57,428 nucleotides of DNA from Pseudomonas putida (GCF_028682175.1 NZ_JANHKS010000036.1:1-57428); one strand, 5' to 3'; counted from the first letter of the stretch, positions 34,726 to 52,342 are shown. Program-made: numbers and translations. Notes: a model not told the origin generated them from the letters alone.

Positions 34726-34738
34726 CTCTTCGACTCCG

Positions 34739-35071
34739 TTACTTGTCAGCAACCTTGACAGTGATATGGCAAGACCGCTTGACGATGCGATCAGCACGGC
34801 CTTTGGCACGTGGCATGATGCGCTTCAGCGAACGCCCTTCGTTGACGAAAACGGTGGAGACCTTCAGGTCATCAACGTCTGCGCCTTCGTTATGCTCGGC
34901 GTTGGCTACGGCCGACTCCAGCACTTTTTTCATGATCTCGGCGGCTTTCTTACTGCTGAAAGCCAACAGGTTGAGCGCTTCGCCCACCTTCTTCCCGCGG
35001 ATCTGGTCGGCGACCAAGCGGGCTTTCTGGGCGGAGATTCGAGCGCCCGACAACTTAGCGGCTACTTCCAT
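34739..35071 (-). CDS. rplV: 50S ribosomal protein L22
   Basis: 110 residues. The extended loop ([18 protein letters not shown]) reaches into the exit tunnel; it looks wild type with respect to known macrolide-resistance changes. Located between rpsS and rpsC. Confidence 0.98.
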
Positions 35072-35084
35072 CGTTCCTTACCCC

Positions 35085-35360
35085 TTAACGCTTGGCTTTC
35101 TTGTCAGCCACGTGCCCGCGATAGGTGCGGGTACCGGCGAACTCGCCCAGTTTGTGGCCGACCATGTCTTCGTTCACGAGAACTGGAACATGTTGACGAC
35201 CGTTATGCACAGCAATGGTCAGACCGACCATTTGTGGCAGGATCATCGAACGACGCGACCAGGTCTTAACTGGTTTGCGATCGTTCTTTTCCGCCGCCAC
35301 TTCGATCTTCTTCAGTAGGTGAAGATCAATAAAAGGACCTTTTTTCAGAGAACGTGGCAC
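35085..35360 (-). CDS. rpsS: 30S ribosomal protein S19
   Basis: 91 residues starting MPRSLKKGPFIDLHLLKKIE, with the family signature TRTYRGHVADKK near the end. It pairs with S13 in the 30S head. Confidence 0.98.
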   Translation of the reverse strand: MPRSLKKGPFIDLHLLKKIEVAAEKNDRKPVKTWSRRSMILPQMVGLTIAVHNGRQHVPVLVNEDMVGHKLGEFAGTRTYRGHVADKKAKR

Positions 35361-35376
35361 TGTCGTATCCCTCTAT

Positions 35377-36201
35377 TTACTTGCGACGACGGACGATCAT
35401 TTTGTCGGTACGCTTATTACCACGAGTCTTCGCGCCCTTAGTCGGGAAGCCCCACGGCGATACCGGATGACGACCACCGGAGGTACGACCTTCACCACCA
35501 CCATGTGGGTGGTCAACCGGGTTCATGGCAACACCACGAACGGTTGGGCGAACGCCACGCCAGCGTTTGGCACCAGCTTTACCCAGCGAACGCAGGCTGT
35601 GCTCGGAGTTCGAAACCTCACCCAGAGTTGCACGGCATTCGGACAGGACTTTACGCATTTCACCGGAGCGAAGACGCAGAGTCACGTAGACACCTTCACG
35701 AGCGACCAGCTGAGCCGAAGCACCAGCGGAACGAGCGATCTGAGCACCTTTGCCTGGCTTGAGCTCGATACCGTGAACGGTAGAACCGACCGGGATGTTG
35801 CGCAGCTGCAGAGCGTTGCCTGGCTTGATTGGAGCCAGTGCGCCTGCGATCAGCTGATCGCCAGCACTCACGCCTTTAGGGGCGATGATGTAGCGGCGCT
35901 CGCCGTCTGCGTACAGCAGCAGTGCGATGTGAGCAGTACGGTTTGGATCGTATTCGATACGCTCGACGGTGGCAGCGATGCCATCCTTGTCGTTGCGACG
36001 GAAGTCGACCAGACGGTAATGCTGCTTATGACCACCACCTACGTGACGAGTAGTGATGCGGCCATTGTTGTTACGACCACCAGACTTCGATTTTTTCTCG
36101 AGCAGCGGTGCGTGAGGAGCGCCTTTATGCAGCTCCTGGTTGACCACCTTGACCACAAAACGGCGGCCAGCGGAAGTCGGTTTGCATTTAACGATTGCCA
36201 T
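35377..36201 (-). CDS. rplB: 50S ribosomal protein L2
   Basis: 274 residues. The signature PHGGGEGRTSGG lies near the end, close to the His that supports peptidyl transferase activity. The N-terminal IVKCKPTSAGRRFVVKV is standard. Confidence 0.98.
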   Translation of the reverse strand: MAIVKCKPTSAGRRFVVKVVNQELHKGAPHAPLLEKKSKSGGRNNNGRITTRHVGGGHKQHYRLVDFRRNDKDGIAATVERIEYDPNRTAHIALLLYADGERRYIIAPKGVSAGDQLIAGALAPIKPGNALQLRNIPVGSTVHGIELKPGKGAQIARSAGASAQLVAREGVYVTLRLRSGEMRKVLSECRATLGEVSNSEHSLRSLGKAGAKRWRGVRPTVRGVAMNPVDHPHGGGEGRTSGGRHPVSPWGFPTKGAKTRGNKRTDKMIVRRRK

Positions 36202-36215
36202 GATGCGCCCCTTCC

Positions 36216-36515
36216 TTACTCAGCACTGCTGCTGAAATCGAGATCTTGGCCTGGCTGAAGGGAGATAACTGCCTTCTTCCAGTCATTACGCTTGCCCAGA
36301 CCGCGAGCAGTGCGTTTGGTCTTACCCAGAACATTCAGGGTAGTCACGCGCTCTACTTTCACGCTGAACAGGCTTTCGACGGCCTTCTTGATTTCCAGCT
36401 TGGTTGCGTCAGTCGCAACCTTGAAAACGAACTGACCTTTCTTGTCTGCCAGAACCGTAGCCTTCTCGGAAACGTGCGGGCCAAGCAGAACTTTAAATAC
36501 GCGTTCCTGGTTCAT
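36216..36515 (-). CDS. rplW: 50S ribosomal protein L23
   Basis: 99 residues (MNQERVFKVLLGPHVSEKAT). It docks the signal recognition particle and trigger factor at the tunnel exit. Its start overlaps the rplD stop by 4 bases. Confidence 0.98.
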   Translation of the reverse strand: MNQERVFKVLLGPHVSEKATVLADKKGQFVFKVATDATKLEIKKAVESLFSVKVERVTTLNVLGKTKRTARGLGKRNDWKKAVISLQPGQDLDFSSSAE

Positions 36516-37114
36516 CCCAGCAGCTCCTCGAATTTCTTCACGGCCGACACAGTGATCAACACTTTGTCGTATGCGATCAGACTAACTGGATCGGAACCTT
36601 GCACGTCACGGACATCAACGTGTGGCAGGTTGCGAGCAGCCAGGTACAGATTCTGGTCAACAGCGTCCGACACGATCAGAACATCGGTCAGGCTCATGCT
36701 GTTCAGCTTGCCCAGCAGGTCTTTGGTTTTCGGCGATTCAACGGCGAAATCCTGAACCACGACCAGACGATCAGTACGAACCAGCTCAGCGAGGATGGAG
36801 CGCAGAGCTGCGCGGTACATCTTCTTGTTGAGCTTCTGAGAGTGGTCCTGAGGACGTGCTGCGAAAGTGGTACCACCGCCACGCCAGATTGGGCTACGGA
36901 TAGTACCGGCACGAGCACGGCCAGTACCCTTCTGACGCCATGGGCGCTTGCCGCCACCGGAAACGTCGGAACGGGTCTTTTGCTGCTTGCTACCTTGACG
37001 GCCGCCAGCCATGTAGGCCACGACTGCTTGGTGAACCAGCGTCTCGTTGAACTCGCCGCCAAATGTCAGTTCGGAAACTTCGATCGCTTGAGCGTCATTT
37101 ACGTTTAATTGCAT
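36512..37114 (-). CDS. rplD: 50S ribosomal protein L4
   Basis: 200 residues, starting MQLNVNDAQAIEVSELTFG, with the tunnel loop GGGKRPWRQKGTGRARAGTI. In E. coli L4 represses the S10 operon through a long leader; the leader here is only about 56 bases, so that mechanism is doubtful. Confidence 0.98.
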   Translation of the reverse strand: MQLNVNDAQAIEVSELTFGGEFNETLVHQAVVAYMAGGRQGSKQQKTRSDVSGGGKRPWRQKGTGRARAGTIRSPIWRGGGTTFAARPQDHSQKLNKKMYRAALRSILAELVRTDRLVVVQDFAVESPKTKDLLGKLNSMSLTDVLIVSDAVDQNLYLAARNLPHVDVRDVQGSDPVSLIAYDKVLITVSAVKKFEELLG

Positions 37115-37126
37115 GTCAGCTTCCCC

Positions 37127-37762
37127 TTAACCGCGAGCCTTGGCTGCTGGACGTACAACCAGATTGCCGCCAGTAGCGCCAGGAACAGCGCCCTTGACCA
37201 ACAACAGATTGCGTTCAGCGTCCACGCGCACTACTTCCAGGGACTGCACGGTCACGCGCTCAGCGCCCATATGACCGGACATTTTTTTGCCCTTGAATAC
37301 ACGACCAGGAGTCTGGCACTGGCCGATAGAGCCCGGGACGCGGTGGGAAACGGAGTTACCGTGGGTGTTGTCCTGACCGCGGAAGTTCCAGCGCTTGATG
37401 GTACCGGCAAAGCCTTTACCTTTCGACTGACCGGTAACATCTACCAGTTGGCCAGCAGCGAAGATTTCTGCGTTGATCAGGTCACCGGCCTTGTATTCGC
37501 CTTCTTCAAGACGGAATTCCAGGACAGTGCGACCAGCGGCAACGTTAGCCTTGGCGAAGTGACCCGCCTGGGCTGCAGTGACACGCGAAGCACGACGCTC
37601 ACCGACAGTGACTTGCACTGCACGATAGCCATCGCTTTCTTCGGTTTTGAACTGGGTGACGCGATTCGGCTCGATCTCAATGACCGTGACCGGAATGGAG
37701 ACACCTTCTTCGGTGAAAATACGGGTCATGCCCGCTTTTCGACCGACTACACCAATAGTCAT
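37127..37762 (-). CDS. rplC: 50S ribosomal protein L3
   Basis: 211 residues from MTIGVVGRKAGMTRIFTEEG; an upstream in-frame extension to 37795 is not conserved. The stretch GNSVSHRVPGSIGQCQTPGR contains the glutamine methylated in E. coli L3. Located after rpsJ with an 81-base spacer. Confidence 0.98.
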   Translation of the reverse strand: MTIGVVGRKAGMTRIFTEEGVSIPVTVIEIEPNRVTQFKTEESDGYRAVQVTVGERRASRVTAAQAGHFAKANVAAGRTVLEFRLEEGEYKAGDLINAEIFAAGQLVDVTGQSKGKGFAGTIKRWNFRGQDNTHGNSVSHRVPGSIGQCQTPGRVFKGKKMSGHMGAERVTVQSLEVVRVDAERNLLLVKGAVPGATGGNLVVRPAAKARG

Positions 37763-37843
37763 GTTGTAAACCTCATGAGTGTACGGGGCTTTCACCCGCT
37801 ATGGCCGCCCATTTCAGAGCGTTACACGACTAAGACCCGAGTC

Positions 37844-38155
37844 TTAGCCGAGGCTGATCTGCACTTCCACACCTGCCGCAAGATCAAGCTTCATAAGAGC
37901 GTCAACGGTTTTATCCGTTGGCTGGACGATGTCCAGAACGCGCTTGTGAGTACGGATCTCGTACTGGTCACGCGCGTCTTTGTTGACGTGCGGGGAGACC
38001 AGAACGGTGAACCGCTCTTTGCGAGTAGGCAGTGGAATTGGACCACGCACTTGAGCACCAGTACGTTTCGCGGTTTCCACGATTTCCTGGGTGGATTGGT
38101 CGATCAGGCGATGGTCAAAAGCCTTCAACCTGATACGGATTTGCTGATTTTGCAT
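37844..38155 (-). CDS. rpsJ: 30S ribosomal protein S10 / NusE
   Basis: 103 residues, starting [20 protein letters not shown]. Besides its place in the 30S head, S10 acts as NusE in antitermination and binds NusG. It is the first gene of the S10 operon behind a strong promoter (38218-38246). Confidence 0.98.
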
Positions 38156-38185
38156 TGGATTTCAGACTCCGGCTGCTATTCCCAC

Positions 38186-38202
38186 CGGGCGCAATGCGCC
38201 CG
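38186..38202 (-). other. Hairpin in the S10 leader
   Basis: Arms CGGGCGC / GCGCCCG with the loop AAT lie within the short S10 leader, between the predicted start (about 38211) and rpsJ. It is the only clear structure in that leader. Confidence 0.65.
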
Positions 38203-38217
38203 TTAAAAGGAGGCGCA

Positions 38218-38246
38218 ATTCTATAGACGACGAATCAGGGTGTCAA
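38218..38246 (-). promoter_or_regulatory. Predicted S10 operon promoter
   Basis: On the minus strand TTGACA (38241-38246, perfect), 17 bases, then TAGAAT (38218-38223). It sits directly after the tuf terminator and gives a leader of about 56 bases. The best sigma-70-type match seen in the ribosomal block. Confidence 0.82.
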
Positions 38247-38252
38247 CCCAAT

Positions 38253-38283
38253 AAAAAAGCCCCCGCAGGGCGGGGGCTTTTTT
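38253..38283. terminator. Intrinsic terminator after tuf
   Basis: The stem GCCCCCGC / GCGGGGGC with a 3-base loop has an A-run on the left and six Ts on the right, and reads well on the minus strand 14 bases after the tuf stop. It separates str from S10. Confidence 0.93.
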
Positions 38284-38296
38284 GGCAAATCAACGC

Positions 38297-39490
38297 TTAG
38301 GCGATGATTTTGGCTACGACACCAGCGCCGACGGTACGACCGCCTTCACGGATGGCGAAACGCAGGCCGTCTTCCATTGCGATTGGCTTGATCAGAGTGA
38401 CGGAAACTTTAACGTTGTCACCTGGCATAACCATTTCGGTGCCTTCCGGCAGTTCGCAGCTACCAGTTACGTCGGTAGTACGGAAGTAGAACTGTGGACG
38501 GTAGCCTTTGAAGAACGGAGTGTGACGACCGCCTTCTTCCTTGCTCAGAACGTAGATTTCAGCTTCGAACTGAGTGTGAGGCTTGACGCTGCCTGGCTTG
38601 ACCAGAACCTGACCACGCTCAACGTCGTCACGCTTGGTGCCGCGCAGCAGAACGCCGCAGTTCTCGCCAGCACGACCTTCGTCCAGCAGCTTGCGGAACA
38701 TCTCAACGCCGGTGCAAGTAGTCTTGGTGGTGTCACGCAGACCCACGATCTCGACTTCTTCCTGGATGCGAACGATGCCACGCTCAACACGACCAGTTAC
38801 AACAGTACCGCGACCCGAGATCGAGAATACGTCTTCGATTGGCATCAGGAACGGCTTGTCGATAGCACGAACTGGTTCTGGGATGTAGCTGTCCAGGGTT
38901 TCAACCAGTTTCTTGACGGCAGTGGTGCCCATCTCGTTATCGTCGAGACCGTCCAGAGCCATACGAGCCGAACCGATGATGATCGGAGTGTCGTCGCCTG
39001 GGAAGTCGTAGGTAGTCAGCAGGTCGCGGACTTCCATTTCAACCAGTTCCAGCAGCTCAGCGTCGTCTACCAGGTCAGCCTTGTTCAGGAAGACCACGAT
39101 GTACGGAACGCCAACCTGACGGGACAGCAGGATGTGCTCACGAGTTTGTGGCATCGGACCATCGGCAGCCGAGCAAACCAGGATCGCGCCGTCCATCTGG
39201 GCAGCACCGGTGATCATGTTTTTGACGTAGTCGGCGTGACCTGGGCAGTCAACGTGCGCGTAGTGACGGACGTTGGAGTCGTACTCTACGTGTGCAGTGT
39301 TGATGGTGATACCACGAGCTTTCTCTTCTGGAGCGCTGTCGATCTTGTCGAAGTCAACGCGAGCCGAACCGAAAACTTCGGAGCAAACACGGGTCAGAGC
39401 AGCGGTCAGAGTGGTTTTACCGTGGTCAACGTGACCGATGGTGCCAACGTTGACGTGCGGTTTGTTACGTTCAAATTTTTCTTTAGCCAC
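38297..39490 (-). CDS. tuf: Elongation factor Tu
   Basis: 397 residues. GTP-binding motifs are GHVDHGKT, DCPGHADY and NKAD; domains 2 and 3 follow. EF-Tu brings aminoacyl-tRNA to the ribosome. It starts 31 bases after the fusA stop. Many pseudomonads have a second copy (tufB) between tRNA-Thr and tRNA-Trp; that site is empty in this window, so this may be the only tuf gene. Confidence 0.98.
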   Translation of the reverse strand: MAKEKFERNKPHVNVGTIGHVDHGKTTLTAALTRVCSEVFGSARVDFDKIDSAPEEKARGITINTAHVEYDSNVRHYAHVDCPGHADYVKNMITGAAQMDGAILVCSAADGPMPQTREHILLSRQVGVPYIVVFLNKADLVDDAELLELVEMEVRDLLTTYDFPGDDTPIIIGSARMALDGLDDNEMGTTAVKKLVETLDSYIPEPVRAIDKPFLMPIEDVFSISGRGTVVTGRVERGIVRIQEEVEIVGLRDTTKTTCTGVEMFRKLLDEGRAGENCGVLLRGTKRDDVERGQVLVKPGSVKPHTQFEAEIYVLSKEEGGRHTPFFKGYRPQFYFRTTDVTGSCELPEGTEMVMPGDNVKVSVTLIKPIAMEDGLRFAIREGGRTVGAGVVAKIIA

Positions 39491-39521
39491 GACAGTGAAC
39501 TCCTAGCCTAAAGGGGCTGAA

Positions 39522-41651
39522 TCAGCCTTGTTTTTTAACGATAGCTTCGACGACGTTCGACGGAGCTTCGGAGTATTTGGAGAATTCCATAGAGTAGCTC
39601 GCGCGACCCTGAGACATGGAGCGAACGTCGGTCGCATAACCGAACATCTCACCCAACGGAACCTCGGCACGGATAACCTTGCCGGAAACCGAATCTTCCA
39701 TACCCTGGATCAGACCACGACGACGGTTCAGGTCACCCATCACGTCACCCATGTAGTCCTCAGGTGTTACAACTTCTACCTTCATGATCGGCTCAAGCAC
39801 CACACCGCCACCTTTGGAGGCAAGTTGCTTGGTCGCCATGGAGGCAGCCACCTTGAACGCCATCTCGTTGGAGTCGACGTCGTGGTAAGAACCGTCAAAG
39901 ACGGTAGCCTTCAGGCCGATGAGCGGATAGCCGGCAACAACACCGTTCTTCATCTGCTCTTCAATGCCTTTCTGGATGGCAGGAATGTATTCCTTAGGAA
40001 CAACACCACCAACCACTTCGTTTACGAATTGCAGACCTTCCTGACCTTCGTCAGCAGGTGCAAAACGGATCCAGCAGTGACCAAACTGGCCACGACCGCC
40101 GGACTGACGAACGAACTTGCCTTCGATCTCGCAGTTCTTAGTGATCTTCTCACGGTAAGAAACCTGCGGTTTACCGATGTTGGCTTCGACGTTGAACTCA
40201 CGGCGCATCCGGTCTACCAGGATGTCCAGGTGCAACTCACCCATACCCGAGATGATCGTTTGACCAGTCTCTTCGTCGGTTTTGACGCGGAAAGAAGGGT
40301 CTTCCTGAGCCAGCTTGCTCAGAGCGATACCCATTTTTTCCTGGTCGTCTTTGGTCTTCGGCTCAACAGCAACCGAGATCACCGGCTCAGGGAAGTCCAT
40401 ACGCTCAAGGATAATTGGCTTATCCAGTGCGCACAGGGTTTCACCAGTGGTCACATCTTTCATGCCGATCAGGGCAGCGATGTCACCAGCCAGTACTTCC
40501 TTGATTTCTTCACGGGTGTTGGCATGCATCTGAACCATACGGCCCACACGCTCTTTCTTGCCTTTCACCGAGTTCAGAACCGAGTCACCGGAGTTCAGAG
40601 CACCCGAGTAGACGCGCACGAAGGTGATCGAACCCACGAACGGGTCGGTCGCAATCTTGAACGCCAGAGCCGAGAACGGCTCGTTGTCGTCTGCGTGACG
40701 CTCGTCGTGACGAACGGCCGGATCGTCCTTGTCCAGTTCCTTGTCGTCCGGGTTGATACCCTTGATCGCAGGAATCTCGACAGGCGCTGGCAGGTAGTCG
40801 ACGACGGCGTCGAGAACCAGCGGAACACCTTTGTTCTTGAACGAAGAACCGCAAACAGCCAGAACGATTTCGCCGGCGATAGTACGTTGGCGCAGAGCAG
40901 CCTTGATCTCTTCGATCGACAGCTCTTCACCTTCCAGGTACTTGTTCATCAGGTCTTCGTTGGCTTCGGCAGCTGCCTCAACCATGTTGCTGCGCCACTC
41001 TTCGGCCAGCTCTTGCAACTCGGCAGGGATAGCTTCACGACGAGGGGTCATACCCTTGTCGGCATCATCCCAGTAAACCGCTTCCATGGTCATCAGGTCG
41101 ATCTGGCCCTGGAAGTTGTCTTCCGAACCGATTGCCAGCTGAATCGGCACCGGGGTGTGACCCAGGCGCTTCTTGATCTGGTCGACGACGCGCAGGAAGT
41201 TTGCACCGGCACGGTCCATCTTGTTTACGTAAACAAGACGTGGAACGCCGTACTTGTTGGCTTGACGCCATACGGTTTCCGACTGCGGCTCAACACCCGA
41301 AGTACCACAGAACACAACGACGGCGCCGTCGAGTACGCGCAGCGAGCGCTCTACTTCGATGGTGAAGTCAACGTGGCCCGGGGTATCGATGATGTTGAAG
41401 CGATAGCGGTCTTTGTGCTGCTTGACAGAACCCTGCCAGAAAGCAGTGGTCGCAGCAGAAGTAATGGTAATACCACGCTCCTGCTCCTGCACCATCCAGT
41501 CCATGGTCGCGGCGCCATCATGCACCTCGCCCATTTTGTGGTTTACGCCGGTGTAAAAAAGGACGCGCTCGGTGGTGGTGGTTTTACCAGCATCCACGTG
41601 AGCAACGATACCAATGTTACGGTAGCGGTTAATCGGAGTAGTACGAGCCAT
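39522..41651 (-). CDS. fusA: Elongation factor G
   Basis: 709 residues. The G domain has AHVDAGKTT, DTPGHVDF and NKMDR. Domains II to V follow, including the domain IV tip that enters the decoding site. It drives translocation and ribosome recycling. Pseudomonads often have a second fusA elsewhere. Located between rpsG and tuf in the str operon. Confidence 0.98.
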   Translation of the reverse strand: MARTTPINRYRNIGIVAHVDAGKTTTTERVLFYTGVNHKMGEVHDGAATMDWMVQEQERGITITSAATTAFWQGSVKQHKDRYRFNIIDTPGHVDFTIEVERSLRVLDGAVVVFCGTSGVEPQSETVWRQANKYGVPRLVYVNKMDRAGANFLRVVDQIKKRLGHTPVPIQLAIGSEDNFQGQIDLMTMEAVYWDDADKGMTPRREAIPAELQELAEEWRSNMVEAAAEANEDLMNKYLEGEELSIEEIKAALRQRTIAGEIVLAVCGSSFKNKGVPLVLDAVVDYLPAPVEIPAIKGINPDDKELDKDDPAVRHDERHADDNEPFSALAFKIATDPFVGSITFVRVYSGALNSGDSVLNSVKGKKERVGRMVQMHANTREEIKEVLAGDIAALIGMKDVTTGETLCALDKPIILERMDFPEPVISVAVEPKTKDDQEKMGIALSKLAQEDPSFRVKTDEETGQTIISGMGELHLDILVDRMRREFNVEANIGKPQVSYREKITKNCEIEGKFVRQSGGRGQFGHCWIRFAPADEGQEGLQFVNEVVGGVVPKEYIPAIQKGIEEQMKNGVVAGYPLIGLKATVFDGSYHDVDSNEMAFKVAASMATKQLASKGGGVVLEPIMKVEVVTPEDYMGDVMGDLNRRRGLIQGMEDSVSGKVIRAEVPLGEMFGYATDVRSMSQGRASYSMEFSKYSEAPSNVVEAIVKKQG

Positions 41652-41681
41652 AAAGCCCTCGCAAAATTAGTGACGCTGGAA

Positions 41682-42155
41682 TTAGAAGCGGTAGTGCGAG
41701 AAAGCCTTGTTGGCTTCAGCCATACGGTGCACGTCTTCACGCTTCTTGACCGCAGCACCTTTACCTTCAGCAGCATCCAGCAGTTCGCCAGCCAAGCGCA
41801 GAGCCATGGATTTCTCACCGCGCTTGCGCGCGAAGTCTACCAGCCAACGCATTGCCAGAGCATTACGACGGGATGGACGAACTTCGACCGGAACCTGGTA
41901 AGTAGCACCGCCTACACGGCGCGACTTCACTTCGACCAGCGGAGCGATGGCGTCGAGTGCTTTTTCGAAGAGTTCCAGGGGATCGGTACCAGCCTTACGA
42001 GCCTTGACTGTGTCCAGGGCACCGTAAACGATACGTTCGGCAACGGCTTTCTTGCCGCTTTCCATCACGTGGTTCATGAACTTGGCGAGAATCTGGGATC
42101 CGTACTTCGGATCGTCAAGAATCTCACGTTTTGCTGCTACGCGACGTCTTGGCAT
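41682..42155 (-). CDS. rpsG: 30S ribosomal protein S7
   Basis: 157 residues starting MPRRRVAAKREILDDPKYGS. S7 starts assembly of the 30S head and in E. coli represses the str operon from the rpsL-rpsG spacer. The spacer here is 115 bases, long enough for such a site, but I could not fold it with confidence. Confidence 0.98.
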   Translation of the reverse strand: MPRRRVAAKREILDDPKYGSQILAKFMNHVMESGKKAVAERIVYGALDTVKARKAGTDPLELFEKALDAIAPLVEVKSRRVGGATYQVPVEVRPSRRNALAMRWLVDFARKRGEKSMALRLAGELLDAAEGKGAAVKKREDVHRMAEANKAFSHYRF

Positions 42156-42270
42156 GATAAGCCCTCAAACGGTCTTCAGGTTCGCTCGGGACATAACGCT
42201 GAAAAGCGCGGTGCCCGACCTTACTCTTATCGACACAATAAATTTTAGAAACAACTGCAAACGGCGCGAA

Positions 42271-42642
42271 TTACTTCGGACGCTTGGTACCGTATTTCGA
42301 ACGACCCTGGTTACGACCTTTGACGCCGGAAGTATCCAACGAACCGCGAACGGTGTGGTAACGAACACCTGGCAAGTCTTTTACACGGCCGCCACGAATC
42401 AGGACGACGCTGTGCTCTTGCAGGTTGTGGCCTTCACCGCCGATGTACGAGGAAACCTCGAAACCGTTGGTCAGACGCACACGGCATACTTTACGCAGTG
42501 CCGAGTTAGGTTTTTTCGGCGTGGTGGTGTACACACGGGTGCACACGCCACGACGTTGCGGGCAGTTCTGCAGCGCAGGTACGTCGGATTTCTCGACGAT
42601 ACGCTTACGCGGCTGACGTACCAGCTGGTTGATAGTTGCCAT
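42271..42642 (-). CDS. rpsL: 30S ribosomal protein S12
   Basis: 123 residues, starting [20 protein letters not shown]. The streptomycin-related lysines in [13 protein letters not shown] and [14 protein letters not shown] are wild type, so the sequence predicts a sensitive ribosome. It is the first gene of the str operon, behind the promoter at 42734-42762. Confidence 0.98.
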
Positions 42643-42733
42643 CTACTAGCTCCACTGTTGTCTTGCGACGCTATTGTCTTGCAAGAAAAGCAAAATGGCA
42701 GGACGCGAGTCCCGCCAGATTTTGGGGTACAAG

Positions 42734-42762
42734 AGTCTAAAGAGGATCCTGTCCCCAGTCAA
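42734..42762 (-). promoter_or_regulatory. Predicted str operon promoter
   Basis: On the minus strand TTGACT (42757-42762), 17 bases, then TAGACT (42734-42739). It lies in the rpoC-rpsL spacer, about 85 bases before the rpsL start. Confidence 0.65.
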
Positions 42763-42792
42763 GACAGCGCCCCGAGTCGCATACCCTCCTCC

Positions 42793-42809
42793 CCTGGTCC
42801 GGGACCAGG
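42793..42809. other. Stem-loop after rpoC
   Basis: CCTGGTCC, one base, GGACCAGG: a perfect 8-base stem 33 bases after the rpoC stop. No T-run follows on the minus strand, so it probably protects the transcript end or slows polymerase rather than ending transcription. Confidence 0.6.
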
Positions 42810-42841
42810 AGAGGTTGAGCATGAGATCCGGGGCACTGGTC

Positions 42842-47041
<4,200 letters not shown>

Positions 47042-47103
47042 GGCCTTTCCTCCTGGCGGAGCAGAGAGTGGTCAAACCGACCCACTCTCGATCGCGTCAC
47101 GTG

Positions 47104-51177
<4,074 letters not shown>

Positions 51178-51321
51178 CAGCGTTCCCCAGCTTGGTCACC
51201 TGCTTGTTTGGCCTCCCCCGACGGGAGCGGCCAGAAAATCTTGCAAACCCCATGGTTTGCGCCACCATTCGCGGTGGTTGAAGCACGTTACGGCGTCGAC
51301 CTGATCGACTGCCAATAACGG
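51178..51321. other. rpoB leader with two further hairpins
   Basis: Between the attenuator and rpoB lie GCAAACC / GGTTTGC (about 51243-51260) and CCACC / GGTGG (about 51262-51278). In E. coli this spacer holds an RNase III site; these paired stretches are candidates for a similar processing site. Confidence 0.45.
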
Positions 51322-51350
51322 AAAAAGGCCGGTGGCAAAAGCCACCAGCC
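51322..51350 (-). terminator. Attenuator between rplL and rpoB
   Basis: On the minus strand GGCTGGTGGC, TTTT, GCCACCGGCC, then TTTTTCC: a 10-base stem with one G-U pair and a short T-run. Such a partial terminator would let a fraction of polymerases through to rpoBC. Confidence 0.85.
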
Positions 51351-51395
51351 ATCAGCCGTTCGCTCAACGCTTGGGCTGGAGACGCAAGGTCGAAA

Positions 51396-51761
51396 TTACT
51401 TGACTTCGACTTTAGCGCCAGCTTCTTCCAGCTTCTTCTTGGCGTCAGCAGCGGCTTCTTTAGTAACGCCTTCTGCAACGACCTGAGGAGCGGTATCAAC
51501 TTTCTCTTTGGCTTCTTTCAGGCCCAGGCCTGTCAGTTCACGAACAGCCTTGATCACGTTGACTTTCTTCTCGCCGGCTTCAACCAGAACAACGTTGAAC
51601 TCGGTTTGTTCTTCAACAACAGCGGCAGCAGCAGCTGGGCCAGCAGCGGCAACAGCAGCGGTCACGCCGAAGGTTTCTTCCATTGCTTTGATCAGCTCAA
51701 CAACTTCCAGAACGGTTTTCTGGCCGATTGCTTCGATGATTTGCTCGTTAGTCAGAGACAT
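51396..51761 (-). CDS. rplL: 50S ribosomal protein L7/L12
   Basis: 121 residues. The N-terminal dimer domain, an Ala/Gly hinge (about 35-50) and the C-terminal factor-binding domain ending EEAGAKVEVK are all present. It forms the flexible stalk on L10 and is needed in several copies per ribosome, which fits the attenuator that follows. Confidence 0.98.
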   Translation of the reverse strand: MSLTNEQIIEAIGQKTVLEVVELIKAMEETFGVTAAVAAAGPAAAAAVVEEQTEFNVVLVEAGEKKVNVIKAVRELTGLGLKEAKEKVDTAPQVVAEGVTKEAAADAKKKLEEAGAKVEVK

Positions 51762-51841
51762 GACTATATATCCTGTATTGGGGGTGACGGCCTACGCGAC
51801 CATCAAATTAAACATATGATTTCGAAAGTGCTTGCGGTGCC

Positions 51842-52342
51842 TTAGGCAGCGGAAGCTTCTTTCTGGTCGCGAATAGCTGCCAGGGTACGAGCCAGCTTGC
51901 TGGTAGCGCCTTGGATCACGCTCATCAGCTTTGCAATGGCTTCGTCGCGGGTCGGCAGGGTAGCCAACACGTCGATCTGGTTAGCGGCAAGGAACTTGCC
52001 ATCAAACGCAGCTGCCTTGATCTCGAACTTGTCCTGACCCTTGGCGAACTCTTTGAACAGACGGGCAGCAGCGCCCGGGTGTTGGTTGGAGAAAGCGATC
52101 AGGGTCGGGCCGGTGAAGGCGTCGTTGAGGACACTGAATTCAGTGTCAGCAACAGCGCGCTTGAGCAGGGTGTTACGTACGACACGTACGTATACGCCAG
52201 CTTCACGAGCCTCTTTACGGAGTCCGGTCATCGCGCCTACTGTCACGCCACGGGCATCAGCCACGACAGCAGACAGAGCGACTTTGGCAGCCTCGTTGAC
52301 TTCAGCGACGATGGCCTTCTTGTCTTCGAGTTTAATTGCCAC
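51842..52342 (-). CDS. rplJ: 50S ribosomal protein L10
   Basis: 166 residues, beginning AIKLEDKKAIVAEVNEAAKV. L10 anchors the L7/L12 dimers and, with them, represses its own mRNA by binding the leader. A structured leader is present upstream (52420-52500). The gene is followed by rplL after 80 bases. Confidence 0.98.
   Translation of the reverse strand: MAIKLEDKKAIVAEVNEAAKVALSAVVADARGVTVGAMTGLRKEAREAGVYVRVVRNTLLKRAVADTEFSVLNDAFTGPTLIAFSNQHPGAAARLFKEFAKGQDKFEIKAAAFDGKFLAANQIDVLATLPTRDEAIAKLMSVIQGATSKLARTLAAIRDQKEASAA

Noticed and set aside
34726..34809. Longer S3 protein starting inside rplV
   Set aside because: The S3 family begins at MGQKVHP; the extra codons overlap rplV in another frame.
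42793..42809. Intrinsic terminator after rpoC
   Set aside because: A perfect stem, but no T-run on the transcribed strand; listed only as a stem-loop.
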